Shown here: positions 19,590 to 28,387 of the stretch, piece after piece
Numbering within the stretch: the stretch's first letter is position 1
How the letters are laid out: each line of letters begins with the position of its first letter
Assembly: GCA_004010935.1 (NCBI GenBank)
Contig: CP026511.1
Location: 4,154,001 to 4,218,000 of the forward strand
Source: Pseudomonadaceae bacterium SI-3
Lineage (GTDB): Bacteria > Pseudomonadota > Gammaproteobacteria > Pseudomonadales > Pseudomonadaceae
Length of the DNA stretch: 64,000 bases
Reading direction: 5' to 3'
Translations under genes and position numbers: made by a program
The notes under the pieces: model-generated
Told to the model about the DNA's origin: nothing
The model's input: only the letters and a program-made list of their open reading frames with translations
Database searches by the model: none

Positions 19590-21320
19590 TCACTGCTTAA
19601 CGACCAGAACATCTTCCATGATCAAGTACTGCAAGTCCGAGCCATAAAACATATTCAATGCATCGGTTGGCGAACAGATCATCGGCTCGCCGCGGCGATT
19701 AAGCGAGGTGTTAAGAGAGACGCCGTTGCCGGTGAGTTTCTCCAACTCCAGCATCAGGTCGTACCAGCGCGGGTTGTGCTTGCGCTCCAGGACCTGGGCG
19801 CGAGAGGTGCCGTCCTCGTGCACCACTTCACCGACGCGTTCCTTCCAGCCCTCGTTGACCTCGAAGGTGAAGGTCATGAACGGGCTCGGATGGTCGACTT
19901 TGAGCATCTGAGACGCAACGCTATCGAGCATCGATGGGCAGAAAGGCCTCCAGCGCTCGCGGAACTTTATCTGCTCGTTGATCCGATTGGCCACACCTGG
20001 AACGCTCGGACAACCAATGATCGAGCGGCCGCCAAGCGCGCGCGGGCCAAACTCCATGCGGCCCTGGAACCACGCTACCGGATTGCCGTCGACCATGATC
20101 TGCGCGATCCGCTGCGGCATGTTGTCGATCTGCTGCCAGGACGGCTTGCTCGGATGGCGCGCACAGGCTGCGATGATGTCTTCGTTCGAGTAAGACGGTC
20201 CGAGATAGACATGCTCCATTTTCTCGACAGGCACGCCGCGCTGATGCGAAACATAGGCCGCCGCGCCTACCGCTGTACCTGCATCGCCTGAAGCGGGCTG
20301 GACGAAGAGCTCTTTAACCTCATCGCGGGCGATGATTTTCTGGTTGAGCTTGACGTTCAACGCACAACCACCCGCGAAGGCGACCTTGCCGGTTTCGCGA
20401 ATGATGTCGCCCAGGTAGTGATCCATCATCTGCAGCGCCAGCTTCTCGAACAGGGCTTGCATGGCAGCGGCATAGTGGATGTAGGGATCGTCGGCGATAT
20501 CGCCTTCACGCTTGGGCCCCAGCCACTCGATCAACTTGGGCGAGAAGTAATAGCCCTTGCCCTTTTCCTTGTAGCGGCGGAAGCCGATCACGTTGGCGTA
20601 ATCAGTATTGATGACCAGCTCGCCATCCTCGAATTTGGCCAGGCGAGAAAAATCATATTTGGCAGCATCGCCATACGGCGCCATGCCCATCACCTTGAAC
20701 TCGCCATCGAGCATCTCGAAGCCGAGGAACTCGGTAATCGCGCCGTAGAGCCCGCCCAGTGAATCCGGATCGTAAAACTCTTTTATCTTGTGGATGCGGC
20801 CGTTCTCGCCATAGCCGAAAAATGTCGTGGCGTACTCGCCCTTGCCATCGATACCCAGGATGGCTGTCTTTTCCGCGAAGCCCGAGCAGTGATAGGCGCT
20901 CGATGCATGGGCCAGGTGATGCTCAACCGGCTCGATTTTTATCTTCTTCAGATCGAAACCCAGTTGCTGCAGGCACCACTGGATGCGCCTGTGGTAGCGC
21001 TCGTAGCGGCGATTACCAAACAGAATGGCATCCAATGCGCGATCCGGCGCGTACCAGTACCGCTTGGCATAATGCCAGCGAGCCTTCTCGAGGATGCTGA
21101 TTGGCGCAAAAGGAATGGCAACCACATCGACATCGGCGGGTTTGATGCCAGCATATTCCAGACAAAACTTGGCTGATTCGTAAGGCATACGATTCTTCGC
21201 ATGTTTATCGCGCACGAACCGCTCTTCTTCAGCTGCGGCGATCAGCTTACCGTCGATATATAGAGCGGCGGATGGGTCATGACTGAGGGCGCCGGAAAGG
21301 CCGAGAATTGTCAGTGCCAC
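19590..21320 (-). CDS. carbamoyltransferase, NodU/CmcH family
   Basis: 576 residues from GTG 21320 (read VALTILGLSG), preceded by AGAGG; a longer frame would add unrelated residues. The N-terminal half is ASKHA-like and holds LSGALSHDPSAALYIDGKLIA is the family start, EEERFVRDKHAKN, and the HHLAHASSAYHCSGF histidine cluster. The C-terminal YrdC-like half has NPVAWFQGRMEFGPRALGGRS. The homologous gene PA5005 (wapO) in P. aeruginosa carbamoylates inner-core heptose with carbamoyl phosphate; same position and role are inferred. It is separated from the upstream kinase operon by 114 bp holding a repeat. Confidence 0.92.
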   Translation of the reverse strand: MALTILGLSGALSHDPSAALYIDGKLIAAAEEERFVRDKHAKNRMPYESAKFCLEYAGIKPADVDVVAIPFAPISILEKARWHYAKRYWYAPDRALDAILFGNRRYERYHRRIQWCLQQLGFDLKKIKIEPVEHHLAHASSAYHCSGFAEKTAILGIDGKGEYATTFFGYGENGRIHKIKEFYDPDSLGGLYGAITEFLGFEMLDGEFKVMGMAPYGDAAKYDFSRLAKFEDGELVINTDYANVIGFRRYKEKGKGYYFSPKLIEWLGPKREGDIADDPYIHYAAAMQALFEKLALQMMDHYLGDIIRETGKVAFAGGCALNVKLNQKIIARDEVKELFVQPASGDAGTAVGAAAYVSHQRGVPVEKMEHVYLGPSYSNEDIIAACARHPSKPSWQQIDNMPQRIAQIMVDGNPVAWFQGRMEFGPRALGGRSIIGCPSVPGVANRINEQIKFRERWRPFCPSMLDSVASQMLKVDHPSPFMTFTFEVNEGWKERVGEVVHEDGTSRAQVLERKHNPRWYDLMLELEKLTGNGVSLNTSLNRRGEPMICSPTDALNMFYGSDLQYLIMEDVLVVKQ

Positions 21321-21365
21321 TGTAAAAAAGCCTCTTAAAAAAACGGTCTGGAGCTTAAAGCCGGA

Positions 21366-21440
21366 AGCTAGAAGCAATAGCGCGTATGTAGTACTCGCCC
21401 GAGGGCTTCTCTCCCAGCTTCAAGCGTCCTGCTTCTAGCT
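21366..21440. repeat. inverted repeat AGCTAGAAGCA / TGCTTCTAGCT
   Basis: A perfect 11-base inverted pair (21366-21376 and 21430-21440) is embedded in AGCTT/GAAGC-rich sequence between the double-kinase gene and the carbamoyltransferase. The right copy includes the TAG stop of the kinase gene. Similar GCTTGAAGC-type intergenic repeats are common in pseudomonads. It could act as an RNA hairpin that trims or separates the operon message. Confidence 0.6.
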
Positions 21441-22856
21441 GCCTTTCGGTAAACGTATATCTAGCAAACGGTACAAAGTACTGCCTGCAGGCCAGTTGCA
21501 CAGCAACCGCTCACGGTCCTTGGCAAAGGCCTGATGGAATCGAGCAGGGCTACGGTGCTGCTGCAGTGAGTCCAGGTCGATAAGCGCCCAGCTGCCGTCC
21601 CGCCATAGCACATTGGTGCCCTTCAGATCGCCATGACTAATTCGCTCACGAATAAGCGCCGCAAATAGCTGCTCCAGCGCCAGCAGCTCATGTTCTGGGG
21701 GGGCACCATCCACGTACGGGGCGAAACGGGCGATTATATCCTGGCCTTCAACGTAGTCGGTAATCAGATAGCTGCGTCCTCGAAGGCCGAGACGGCGAAC
21801 TTCGATCATGGCCAGCGGCTGCGGCGTAGCGATGCCCAGCACCTCCAGGCGATGCGCTTCAACCCAGCTGTGCCAGGCGCGAGATGGCCTCCAGAAGCGC
21901 TTGAGCCAGTGCAATACGCCCTTGATGTTGTAGCGTTTGATTACCAAGGGTCCTGCTTGAACATCTACCCTGGCAACCGTTGCACTGCCTCCCCGCTTGA
22001 GCGCCGCACCGGCTGCGATGTACCCGTCGGGATCTCTGAGTACGTCGCGCAAGCCGGCCTCTCGCTCGCGACGCACGGCGACCAGCCCGACCTGATCGTG
22101 GCGCACACTGAACGTCGTGCAGTCGCGCCCGATCTTTTTGAGGTACCTGGCGAGTCGCTGATGGCGGGCCACACGAGTCTTGTCCAGGAGCGCCTCGAGC
22201 GGAAGGGCATGCGCACTGTTGACCAACAGGTAGCTAACCAGCAGTTCTTCCACGAAGGGCTCAAGGACCGTGGGCAGCTGGGCAAAGAAAACAGCCAGGT
22301 TTTCCAGCACGCGCTCCCGCGATAACGGCTGGCCGGGGGTCTCGGCACGAATGCCACCGCCATCGATAAGGTAGAGCCGCTGCTTGTGGCGCATCAGGTT
22401 GTCGAGATGCAGGTCGCTTTGCCAGAGCCCTTTGGCATGCAGGTTTGCGATTTCGGCCAGCGCACAGCCAAGAACCTCCTGCTGGTTTGCGCTTAAGGGC
22501 ACCTCACACGCCACACCGAGCCAAGCATCTTGCAGGCTCTGCGCGCCTTCAAGATATTCGAATAGCAGCCATCCTCCTGCCTCGCCGAAACCCTGATCCA
22601 GAAGGGCCGGCGTGTTCAGCTGCTGCGCAGCGAGCTGCTGTGCTCCTGCAAGTTCACGATCGAAATGACGGCGGGCGCGATCACCGACCATGAGCTTGGC
22701 AAGCACCTGGACTCCTCGCCACTGCGCACGGGCCACGTAGCGCTGTCCCGGCAACACACGCAACCACTGCATGACATGCAGCTCATCGGCACCCAGCGCG
22801 ACGATCATCGGAAGAGAGGGAGTGCGCCCGGCCGAGCGCAGCTGCGCCAACTTCAT
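21435..22856 (-). CDS. LPS core double kinase-like protein (PA5006-type)
   Basis: 473 residues containing two kinase-like folds. The first half ends in LWQSDLHLDNLMR and LYLIDGGG, the second in ISHGDLKGTNVLW and WALIDLDSL. The second keeps the HGDxxxxN catalytic loop and IDLD metal site; the first has QSDLHLDN and IDGGG, so it may be a regulatory or altered copy. No membrane segment. It starts within the preceding kinase gene as ATGA (22853-22856) and closes the overlapping block of LPS kinase genes. It probably phosphorylates or otherwise modifies core heptose; no substrate can be read. Confidence 0.8.
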   Translation of the reverse strand: MKLAQLRSAGRTPSLPMIVALGADELHVMQWLRVLPGQRYVARAQWRGVQVLAKLMVGDRARRHFDRELAGAQQLAAQQLNTPALLDQGFGEAGGWLLFEYLEGAQSLQDAWLGVACEVPLSANQQEVLGCALAEIANLHAKGLWQSDLHLDNLMRHKQRLYLIDGGGIRAETPGQPLSRERVLENLAVFFAQLPTVLEPFVEELLVSYLLVNSAHALPLEALLDKTRVARHQRLARYLKKIGRDCTTFSVRHDQVGLVAVRREREAGLRDVLRDPDGYIAAGAALKRGGSATVARVDVQAGPLVIKRYNIKGVLHWLKRFWRPSRAWHSWVEAHRLEVLGIATPQPLAMIEVRRLGLRGRSYLITDYVEGQDIIARFAPYVDGAPPEHELLALEQLFAALIRERISHGDLKGTNVLWRDGSWALIDLDSLQQHRSPARFHQAFAKDRERLLCNWPAGSTLYRLLDIRLPKGS

Positions 22857-23605
22857 GCCTGGGCCGCTTTGTATTGATGCCGCGCCTCGATACGACGCAG
22901 CCAGGTTTCAATCATGCGGCTGCTGGAGTCCTTTTCTAGGTAGGCCGCAAACAGGCAACGCAACTCATCTTCGCTCCAAAACCCAACGCGGCGGATCAAT
23001 GCCTCCAAATCGCGTATACGGTCTTTGCGCCCCAGCAATATGCGTGTCTTTTCCAGGTCGATCAAACATGCCTCGTAGCCGCTGAGGTGCTCGCGCAAGA
23101 AAATATGTTTGGGATAAAAACATCCATGGACTTCGCCAGCACAATGTAGCTGACGGGCCAGCCGTCCGCAGGAAGCGAGTACCGCCTGGCGGCTTGCCAT
23201 TCCTAGATCTGACCACCGGCAAAGCAGACTGCTCAGGTCCTGCCAACCATCCAGCGCCCGAGTCAGCAGAACGGCGTTGACCGCACCTCGGGTACGGCGC
23301 TGCGCAAAGAATGCAGCTTCCAGTGTGGGAATATGCTTGTGCTGATAGCGGCGAATATTACGAAACTCAGCAGCAAAGGTCGGCTCACCGAACGGGTGAC
23401 GCCAGCTACGCGACAGGTAGTTACTTTGCCGTTTAAGGTAATAACCGACACCACCGATATCGAGCCGGTATACGCTGCTCCAACCGCCGTCGACGGCGTT
23501 AGGCACATCGACGGCGTCAAGCTCCAACCTCCATAACGTATCGAAGCTATCCAGGCTTGCGCTACGCAATGAACCGGCATGCGCTGGCGAAAGGAAATCC
23601 CTCAT
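22853..23605 (-). CDS. InaA-type LPS kinase family protein
   Basis: 250 residues from ATG 23605, coupled to the upstream gene by ATGA (23602-23605). The kinase-like signature is VHGCFYPKHIFL and ACLIDLEKTR, the InaA-family version in which Cys stands where the catalytic Asp of HxD is expected. The N-lobe has VGYYLKRQSNYLSR with a likely nucleotide-contact Lys. The order corresponds to wapQ (PA5007) of P. aeruginosa. It belongs to the heptose-phosphorylation operon; catalytic competence is uncertain from sequence. Confidence 0.8.
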   Translation of the reverse strand: MRDFLSPAHAGSLRSASLDSFDTLWRLELDAVDVPNAVDGGWSSVYRLDIGGVGYYLKRQSNYLSRSWRHPFGEPTFAAEFRNIRRYQHKHIPTLEAAFFAQRRTRGAVNAVLLTRALDGWQDLSSLLCRWSDLGMASRQAVLASCGRLARQLHCAGEVHGCFYPKHIFLREHLSGYEACLIDLEKTRILLGRKDRIRDLEALIRRVGFWSEDELRCLFAAYLEKDSSSRMIETWLRRIEARHQYKAAQA

Positions 23606-24336
23606 TCGCGTCCCTCGAAATAGGTCAGTATCTTCCTGATAAGCGCTTTGTCGTCCGCGCCGAGCCTCGCCCGCTGCCGATAGAGCAGAAAGAAACGCAG
23701 CCGCTGAGTGCGGGACAAGGTGCACCTGGCTACCTTATCCAGGCAAGCTAGGTCCTTAATGATGCGATGCCTCAGAACCGGCCCCCACCAGAAGTCACCT
23801 GAGGGGCAGTCAATCAGGTACAGCTTGCCCGCTTCGTCGACCAGCAGGTTGCGCCATTTCAAGTCGTTATGAGCGAACCGGTGAGCATGAAGAGTGCGCG
23901 TCGCGCTTGCCAATTGCTCACTGAGCTGGCGAACCCACAGCGGGTCCGCCAGGCGTGCATCTCCATCCTTAGCCATGGCAGCCATATCTTGAGTGCCGGG
24001 TACTTCCAGGGTGACCAAGGCACCCCGCTGAAAGAATCCCGCACGGCGCTGCTGCCCCCAGGCAACCAGTGGAGCGACGGCGACTCCCCATTCCTGAAAG
24101 TGCTGCAAATTCTGCCACTCAGCTTCGACGCGTGGACGCCCGATGAAACGCCGCACGCCTTTACCCGCCGCCCAGTAGCGTTTCACGTAGTAACGTTGTT
24201 CACCGATGCTGACACGAACCACCTCGGATAGCGGGTCACGCGTGATTGGCTCGCCATTCAGCGCGAACACAGCCTCGAGACTGGCGAACGCACGCTCCGC
24301 ATCGGAGTTGATTCCGTCAACGGTCCGCCAACGCAT
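23602..24336 (-). CDS. LPS core kinase family protein (WapP-type)
   Basis: 244 residues from ATG 24336, which overlaps the waaP stop as TGATG. It has an N-lobe RYYVKRYW lysine, the catalytic loop FAHNDLKWRNLL and the metal site LYLIDCPSGDFWWG. The following HRIIKDLACLDKVA is typical of the Kdo/heptose kinase family. By position it matches wapP (PA5008), which together with waaP phosphorylates inner-core heptose in P. aeruginosa. Cytoplasmic or membrane-peripheral; no signal peptide. Confidence 0.83.
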   Translation of the reverse strand: MRWRTVDGINSDAERAFASLEAVFALNGEPITRDPLSEVVRVSIGEQRYYVKRYWAAGKGVRRFIGRPRVEAEWQNLQHFQEWGVAVAPLVAWGQQRRAGFFQRGALVTLEVPGTQDMAAMAKDGDARLADPLWVRQLSEQLASATRTLHAHRFAHNDLKWRNLLVDEAGKLYLIDCPSGDFWWGPVLRHRIIKDLACLDKVARCTLSRTQRLRFFLLYRQRARLGADDKALIRKILTYFEGRE

Positions 24337-25151
24337 CACTGGTGGGCACCTGACGCATACTTGCGCAGGAAGCGGCTCTGCAGCCTTTCGGACTTGCGCT
24401 GCAGCCAAGTCAACAACGAAGCCTCGTCACGCAAGACATCCCGTAATGGCCGTTGGAAATAGACCTGGAGAAAACGCAGCTTGTCACGGTGCGTCAGGCC
24501 GATGCCCAACGCCGAGAAATACAACCCGGCCAGATCCTTGTTGCGCCAGCGGCGTGGCGTCTGAGCGCGGGTCTGGGCGCGGTGAAGGTCGATGAGCGAC
24601 AGACGAAAATCATGCGCTGTCACCGGCTTGTCGGTATGCAGCAGAAAATGGCAGATGTAGAAGTCGCGGTGATTGACTCCCGCACGGTGCATGTTCCCAG
24701 CCATGCGAGCGACTTCCTCAATCAGCGCGCGCTTGATCGCAGGCTCCGGCGGTTGTTCACGCCAGTTTGCGGCGAAGTCCTCGAGGCTGACCGTCGGCGC
24801 CAGCTCTTCGGTGATGATGAACGAATGCTGGGTGGCGGGATTGTTGCCGCGCTCGCCATAGGCGACGGCAGTCATGGTCGGTACGCCGACCTCGTGTAAC
24901 CGTTGAATGGCCCGCCACTCCTGCCCGGCGCCGAGGACTGGCAGCTTGGCGGTGCTGAGGTTCTTGACAATCTCGCCCCAACCAATGCCGCGATGAATCT
25001 TGACGAAATAACCGCGCCCGTGGATTTCGGTGCGCAGGGTGCGCCGACCTTCGAGCTCGCGGTAAACCTTCCCCTGCAGCTGCTCGACCGCCTCGAACGG
25101 ATCGCGACCGGCCCAGAGGGTTTTGAAGGGCTCTGTGACGATCAGTTTCAT
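24336..25151 (-). CDS. waaP: LPS core heptose(I) kinase WaaP/RfaP
   Basis: Phosphorylates heptose I of the inner core, an essential step in P. aeruginosa. 271 residues from ATG 25151, coupled to waaG by ATGA. The eukaryote-like kinase fold has YFVKIHRGIGWGEIVKNL in the N-lobe and the catalytic HRDFYICHFLL with Asp163, the same number as the catalytic residue of P. aeruginosa WaaP, and LSLIDLHRAQTR as the metal site. RFLQVYFQRPLRDVL closes the C-lobe. The usual length is 268. Confidence 0.95.
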   Translation of the reverse strand: MKLIVTEPFKTLWAGRDPFEAVEQLQGKVYRELEGRRTLRTEIHGRGYFVKIHRGIGWGEIVKNLSTAKLPVLGAGQEWRAIQRLHEVGVPTMTAVAYGERGNNPATQHSFIITEELAPTVSLEDFAANWREQPPEPAIKRALIEEVARMAGNMHRAGVNHRDFYICHFLLHTDKPVTAHDFRLSLIDLHRAQTRAQTPRRWRNKDLAGLYFSALGIGLTHRDKLRFLQVYFQRPLRDVLRDEASLLTWLQRKSERLQSRFLRKYASGAHQ

Positions 25152-26269
25152 GGGCGCTCCGCGAGGATCACATCGGCTGCCCGCTCGGGCATGCTGTACA
25201 GATCGGCGCGTTCGGCAAAAGCGAGAGCGTTCTGCGACCACAGTGCGCGCTGCTCATTGCCCGCAAGCATCTCGGCCAGAAGCCGATCGAGATGGCCCTG
25301 CTCGAAAGGACTCGGCACCACGCGACCGCAATCGGCATCGGCGATGTAATGTGCATAGCCGCAGACATCCGTGACGAGCACTGGCAGCCCGGCGACCAGC
25401 GCTTCGAGCAACACAGTACCGGTATTCTCGTTGTAGGCAGGATGGATCAGCAGGTCAGCACCCAGCAGGAACCGCGGAACGTCACTGCGGCCTTCAAGGA
25501 AGACAACTTGCTCGGAAATGCCTAGATTCCGAGCCTGAAGTTGAAAGGACTTGGGGTCGTCCTGCCCAATGACGAACAAGCGAGTCCGTCGTTTCAGCTC
25601 TCGAGGCAGCGCAGCGACGGCTTTGAGGCTGCGGTCGAGTCCCTTGGTCTTGAAACCGGAACCGATCTGCACGAGCAGAAGAGCATCGCCCTGAAGCCCG
25701 AACTCCCGTCGGAACTCGGCCCGGATGTCGAGGGCATTGGACGGCGCCTTTCGATCCTGGGCAATGCCCGGCGGCAGCAGGTGAAAACGATCAGCCGGCG
25801 TCGCGTAGTGCTTGATGAACAGCGGCTGCTGCACCTCGGAAATCATCAGGATCTGCGTCTTCGCCTGCGGGGCGAACACCGCGCGTTCGTACTCGGCGAA
25901 ATGCTTGTAACGGCCCCAACGGCGATAGATCGGGTTGCGTAGGGTCTGGGCCTTATCTTCGAAACAAGGGTCGGCGGCGTAATACACATCCAGCCCTGGC
26001 ATCTTGTTGAAGCCGATCACCCGGTCAACCGGCCGCTTCGCCAGGTCGGCCTGGACCCAGGCGGTGAAGCGCTCGTTGCGGGTGTGGTTGAACAGTGCCT
26101 TGACCGGCGCAATCAGCACCTCGAAACCCTCGGGCACTTCGCCCTCCCAGATCATCGCGTACACGCGGATCTGGTGGCCGCGGCGCTGACACTCGAGCGC
26201 GATGCGCATGAAATCACGCTGCAACCCGCCAAAAGGAAAGTACTTATAGAGGATGAAGGCCAGTTGCAT
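25148..26269 (-). CDS. waaG: LPS core glycosyltransferase WaaG (GT4)
   Basis: Adds the first outer-core hexose/hexosamine to heptose II. 373 residues, the family length. The N-terminal motif LAFILYKYFPFGGLQRDFMRI and the C-terminal donor signature HPAYNENTGTVLLEALVAGLPVLVTD (EX7E type) are both present, as is YYAADPCFEDKA. Its start overlaps the waaC stop as TGATG. It acts at the cytoplasmic face of the inner membrane. Confidence 0.95.
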   Translation of the reverse strand: MQLAFILYKYFPFGGLQRDFMRIALECQRRGHQIRVYAMIWEGEVPEGFEVLIAPVKALFNHTRNERFTAWVQADLAKRPVDRVIGFNKMPGLDVYYAADPCFEDKAQTLRNPIYRRWGRYKHFAEYERAVFAPQAKTQILMISEVQQPLFIKHYATPADRFHLLPPGIAQDRKAPSNALDIRAEFRREFGLQGDALLLVQIGSGFKTKGLDRSLKAVAALPRELKRRTRLFVIGQDDPKSFQLQARNLGISEQVVFLEGRSDVPRFLLGADLLIHPAYNENTGTVLLEALVAGLPVLVTDVCGYAHYIADADCGRVVPSPFEQGHLDRLLAEMLAGNEQRALWSQNALAFAERADLYSMPERAADVILAERP

Positions 26270-27270
26270 CAGGGTGTCTCCGATGACCGCAACAGGGCCT
26301 TGAGTTCGCTTGCGACGTGCTCGGCTGATAGCCCGTCGAAGCAGGGTTTGTGGCGATCGCCTTTACCGGCGTTCGGCCCAGGCGCGCACAAGTGTACTTG
26401 GGAACGGCCATAGGCGCCGACTCGGCCAGGCAGCGTGGGGCCATAAAGCGAAATACTCGGAACGTCCAACGCTGCGGCAAGATGACCGAGCCCGGTGTCC
26501 ACCGCCACACAGGCACGTGCCCCAGCAACCACTTTGGCAACACCGCCCAGATTGAGCCTGGGCAATACCGAAGCGCTCGGCAGGCCTTGGGCGATTCGTT
26601 CAGCTCGGGCCTTTTCTTCTGCATTGCCCCAAGGCAGACGGATCGCCCAGCCGAACTCGCTCATACGCTCGGCCAGTTGGCGCCAGTAAGCCTCCGGCCA
26701 ATGCTTGCTCGGCCAGGTGGTGCCATGAAGGAAGAGTAAATAGGGCTGTTCGCCTGCTGTGGCCAGCTGACCGCGGTCCAGACCGTAGTCGGCAATCATC
26801 TCAGGAATCGAGTAGCCGAGCGCCTGGGCAAATAATTGACGCACCCGCTCGAGCGCATGCTGGTCCCGGGGCACGGCATAGCATCGATCATAGAAACGCG
26901 ACGCCAGCGGTTCGCGTATTGAATCACGATCAAACCCTGCAACCGTCGCCTTAACGTAACGTGTCAACCAAGCGCTCTTGAGCAGTCCTTGCGCATCGAT
27001 CACCAGGTCGTAACGGGTCTCGCGCAGCCGCGCCTTGAAGCGCCGCCACTCGCCGGTACGAAGGGTTTGCAGCGGATGCTTGCGCCAGCGGCGGATGGCC
27101 ACGGGAATTACCTGCGCAACCGCCGGATGCCAGGCAGGGATCTCAGCGAAACCCTCCTCCACCACCCAATCAAACTGAATACCGGGGATGGCGCGCTGCG
27201 CGTCGGTCAACGCCGGGAGCGTATGGATCACGTCACCCAGCGAAGAAGTCTTGACCAGCAACACCCTCAC
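26269..27270 (-). CDS. waaC: LPS heptosyltransferase I
   Basis: Transfers the first heptose to Kdo. 333 residues beginning at GTG 27270 directly after the waaF stop. GT9 motifs are VLLVKTSSLGDVIHTLPAL at the N-terminus, LLFLHGTTWPSKHWPE, and ACVAVDTGLGHLAAALDVP at the donor site. The GTG start and zero spacing imply translation coupled to waaF. Confidence 0.96.
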   Translation of the reverse strand: MRVLLVKTSSLGDVIHTLPALTDAQRAIPGIQFDWVVEEGFAEIPAWHPAVAQVIPVAIRRWRKHPLQTLRTGEWRRFKARLRETRYDLVIDAQGLLKSAWLTRYVKATVAGFDRDSIREPLASRFYDRCYAVPRDQHALERVRQLFAQALGYSIPEMIADYGLDRGQLATAGEQPYLLFLHGTTWPSKHWPEAYWRQLAERMSEFGWAIRLPWGNAEEKARAERIAQGLPSASVLPRLNLGGVAKVVAGARACVAVDTGLGHLAAALDVPSISLYGPTLPGRVGAYGRSQVHLCAPGPNAGKGDRHKPCFDGLSAEHVASELKALLRSSETP

Positions 27271-28305
27271 TCAACGCACCTCGACTGGCTGTGGAACCAG
27301 GCGCCCTAGCGCCTCGATGACAGGGCGCGGAGTCAGCTCACGCATGCAGTTGTTATGACCGAAACGGCAGGTGCGTTCGAAACAGGGACTGCAATCGAGC
27401 CCGAGACGCACGACCTCGACCTGATCGGACAACGGCGGGGTGAAGGCCGGTGACGTCGAACCATAGACCGACACCAGCGGCCGCCCGAGCGCAGCGGCGA
27501 CGTGCATCAGTCCCGAATCGTTGGAGACCACCGCTTCGGCGCAGGAAAGCAGATCGATGGCCTCGGCCAGACTGGTTTCGCCAGCCAGGTTCAGCGCCTC
27601 TTCTCGCAGCCCGGGGATCAACTGTTGCAGGATCTGCTCGCCGACAGCGTGGTCGTTTTTCGAGCCGAACAGCCAGACCTGCCAGCCCTCGCGAATTTTC
27701 ACCTCGGCAACCTTGGCGAAATGCTCGGCCGGCCAACGCTTGGACTCGCCGAACTCCGCTCCGGGGCAAAGCGCCAATACCGGGCGATCCAGTGAAAGCT
27801 CGAAACGCGTAAGCGCCGCATCGCGGCTGTGCTCAACGATGCGCAGCGCCGGCTTAGGATACGGGGCAGGCAACTCGGCACCCGGCTCGTAGGCCAATGC
27901 CATGAAGCGCTCGATCATCAGCGGATAGCGCTGCTTGTCCAGCTTGCGCATGTCGTTGATCAGACCGAAACGCATCTCGCCCCGCCAGCCGGTACGTTTG
28001 GGAATGCCGGCGAAGAACGGGACCAAGGCGGACTTCAGCGAGTTGGGCAGCAGGATCGCCTGCTCATACTTTCCCCGCAGTCCCTGGGCGATGTTGCGTC
28101 GGGTCGCCATGTCGAGCACACCATGCCCGACCGGAAAGCTTAGTGCCTGACGCACCTCGGGCATACGCTCGAGAATAGGGCGACTCCACTCCGGCGCGAG
28201 CACGTCGATCTGGCAATCGGGATGACGCTGTTTCAGACAGACAAACAGCGTCTGCGCCATCACCATGTCGCCGACCCAGCTGGGACCCACAATCAGAATA
28301 TTCAT
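27271..28305 (-). CDS. waaF: LPS heptosyltransferase II
   Basis: Adds the second inner-core heptose. 344 residues. N-terminal ILIVGPSWVGDMVMAQTLF, central LALCPGAEFGESKRWP and donor-site AVVSNDSGLMHVAAALGRP match WaaF closely. It is the first gene of the tightly packed waaF-waaC-waaG-waaP-kinase series; ilvE ends 82 bp upstream of it in the same direction. Confidence 0.96.
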   Translation of the reverse strand: MNILIVGPSWVGDMVMAQTLFVCLKQRHPDCQIDVLAPEWSRPILERMPEVRQALSFPVGHGVLDMATRRNIAQGLRGKYEQAILLPNSLKSALVPFFAGIPKRTGWRGEMRFGLINDMRKLDKQRYPLMIERFMALAYEPGAELPAPYPKPALRIVEHSRDAALTRFELSLDRPVLALCPGAEFGESKRWPAEHFAKVAEVKIREGWQVWLFGSKNDHAVGEQILQQLIPGLREEALNLAGETSLAEAIDLLSCAEAVVSNDSGLMHVAAALGRPLVSVYGSTSPAFTPPLSDQVEVVRLGLDCSPCFERTCRFGHNNCMRELTPRPVIEALGRLVPQPVEVR

Positions 28306-28387
28306 AAAGGCAGCTTCAGGCTTAGGGCTTCATGCCGCAAGCGCGAGCCGCCCGAGCGGCCCGTGTTCGCGGCAGCAACCCCTGCGC

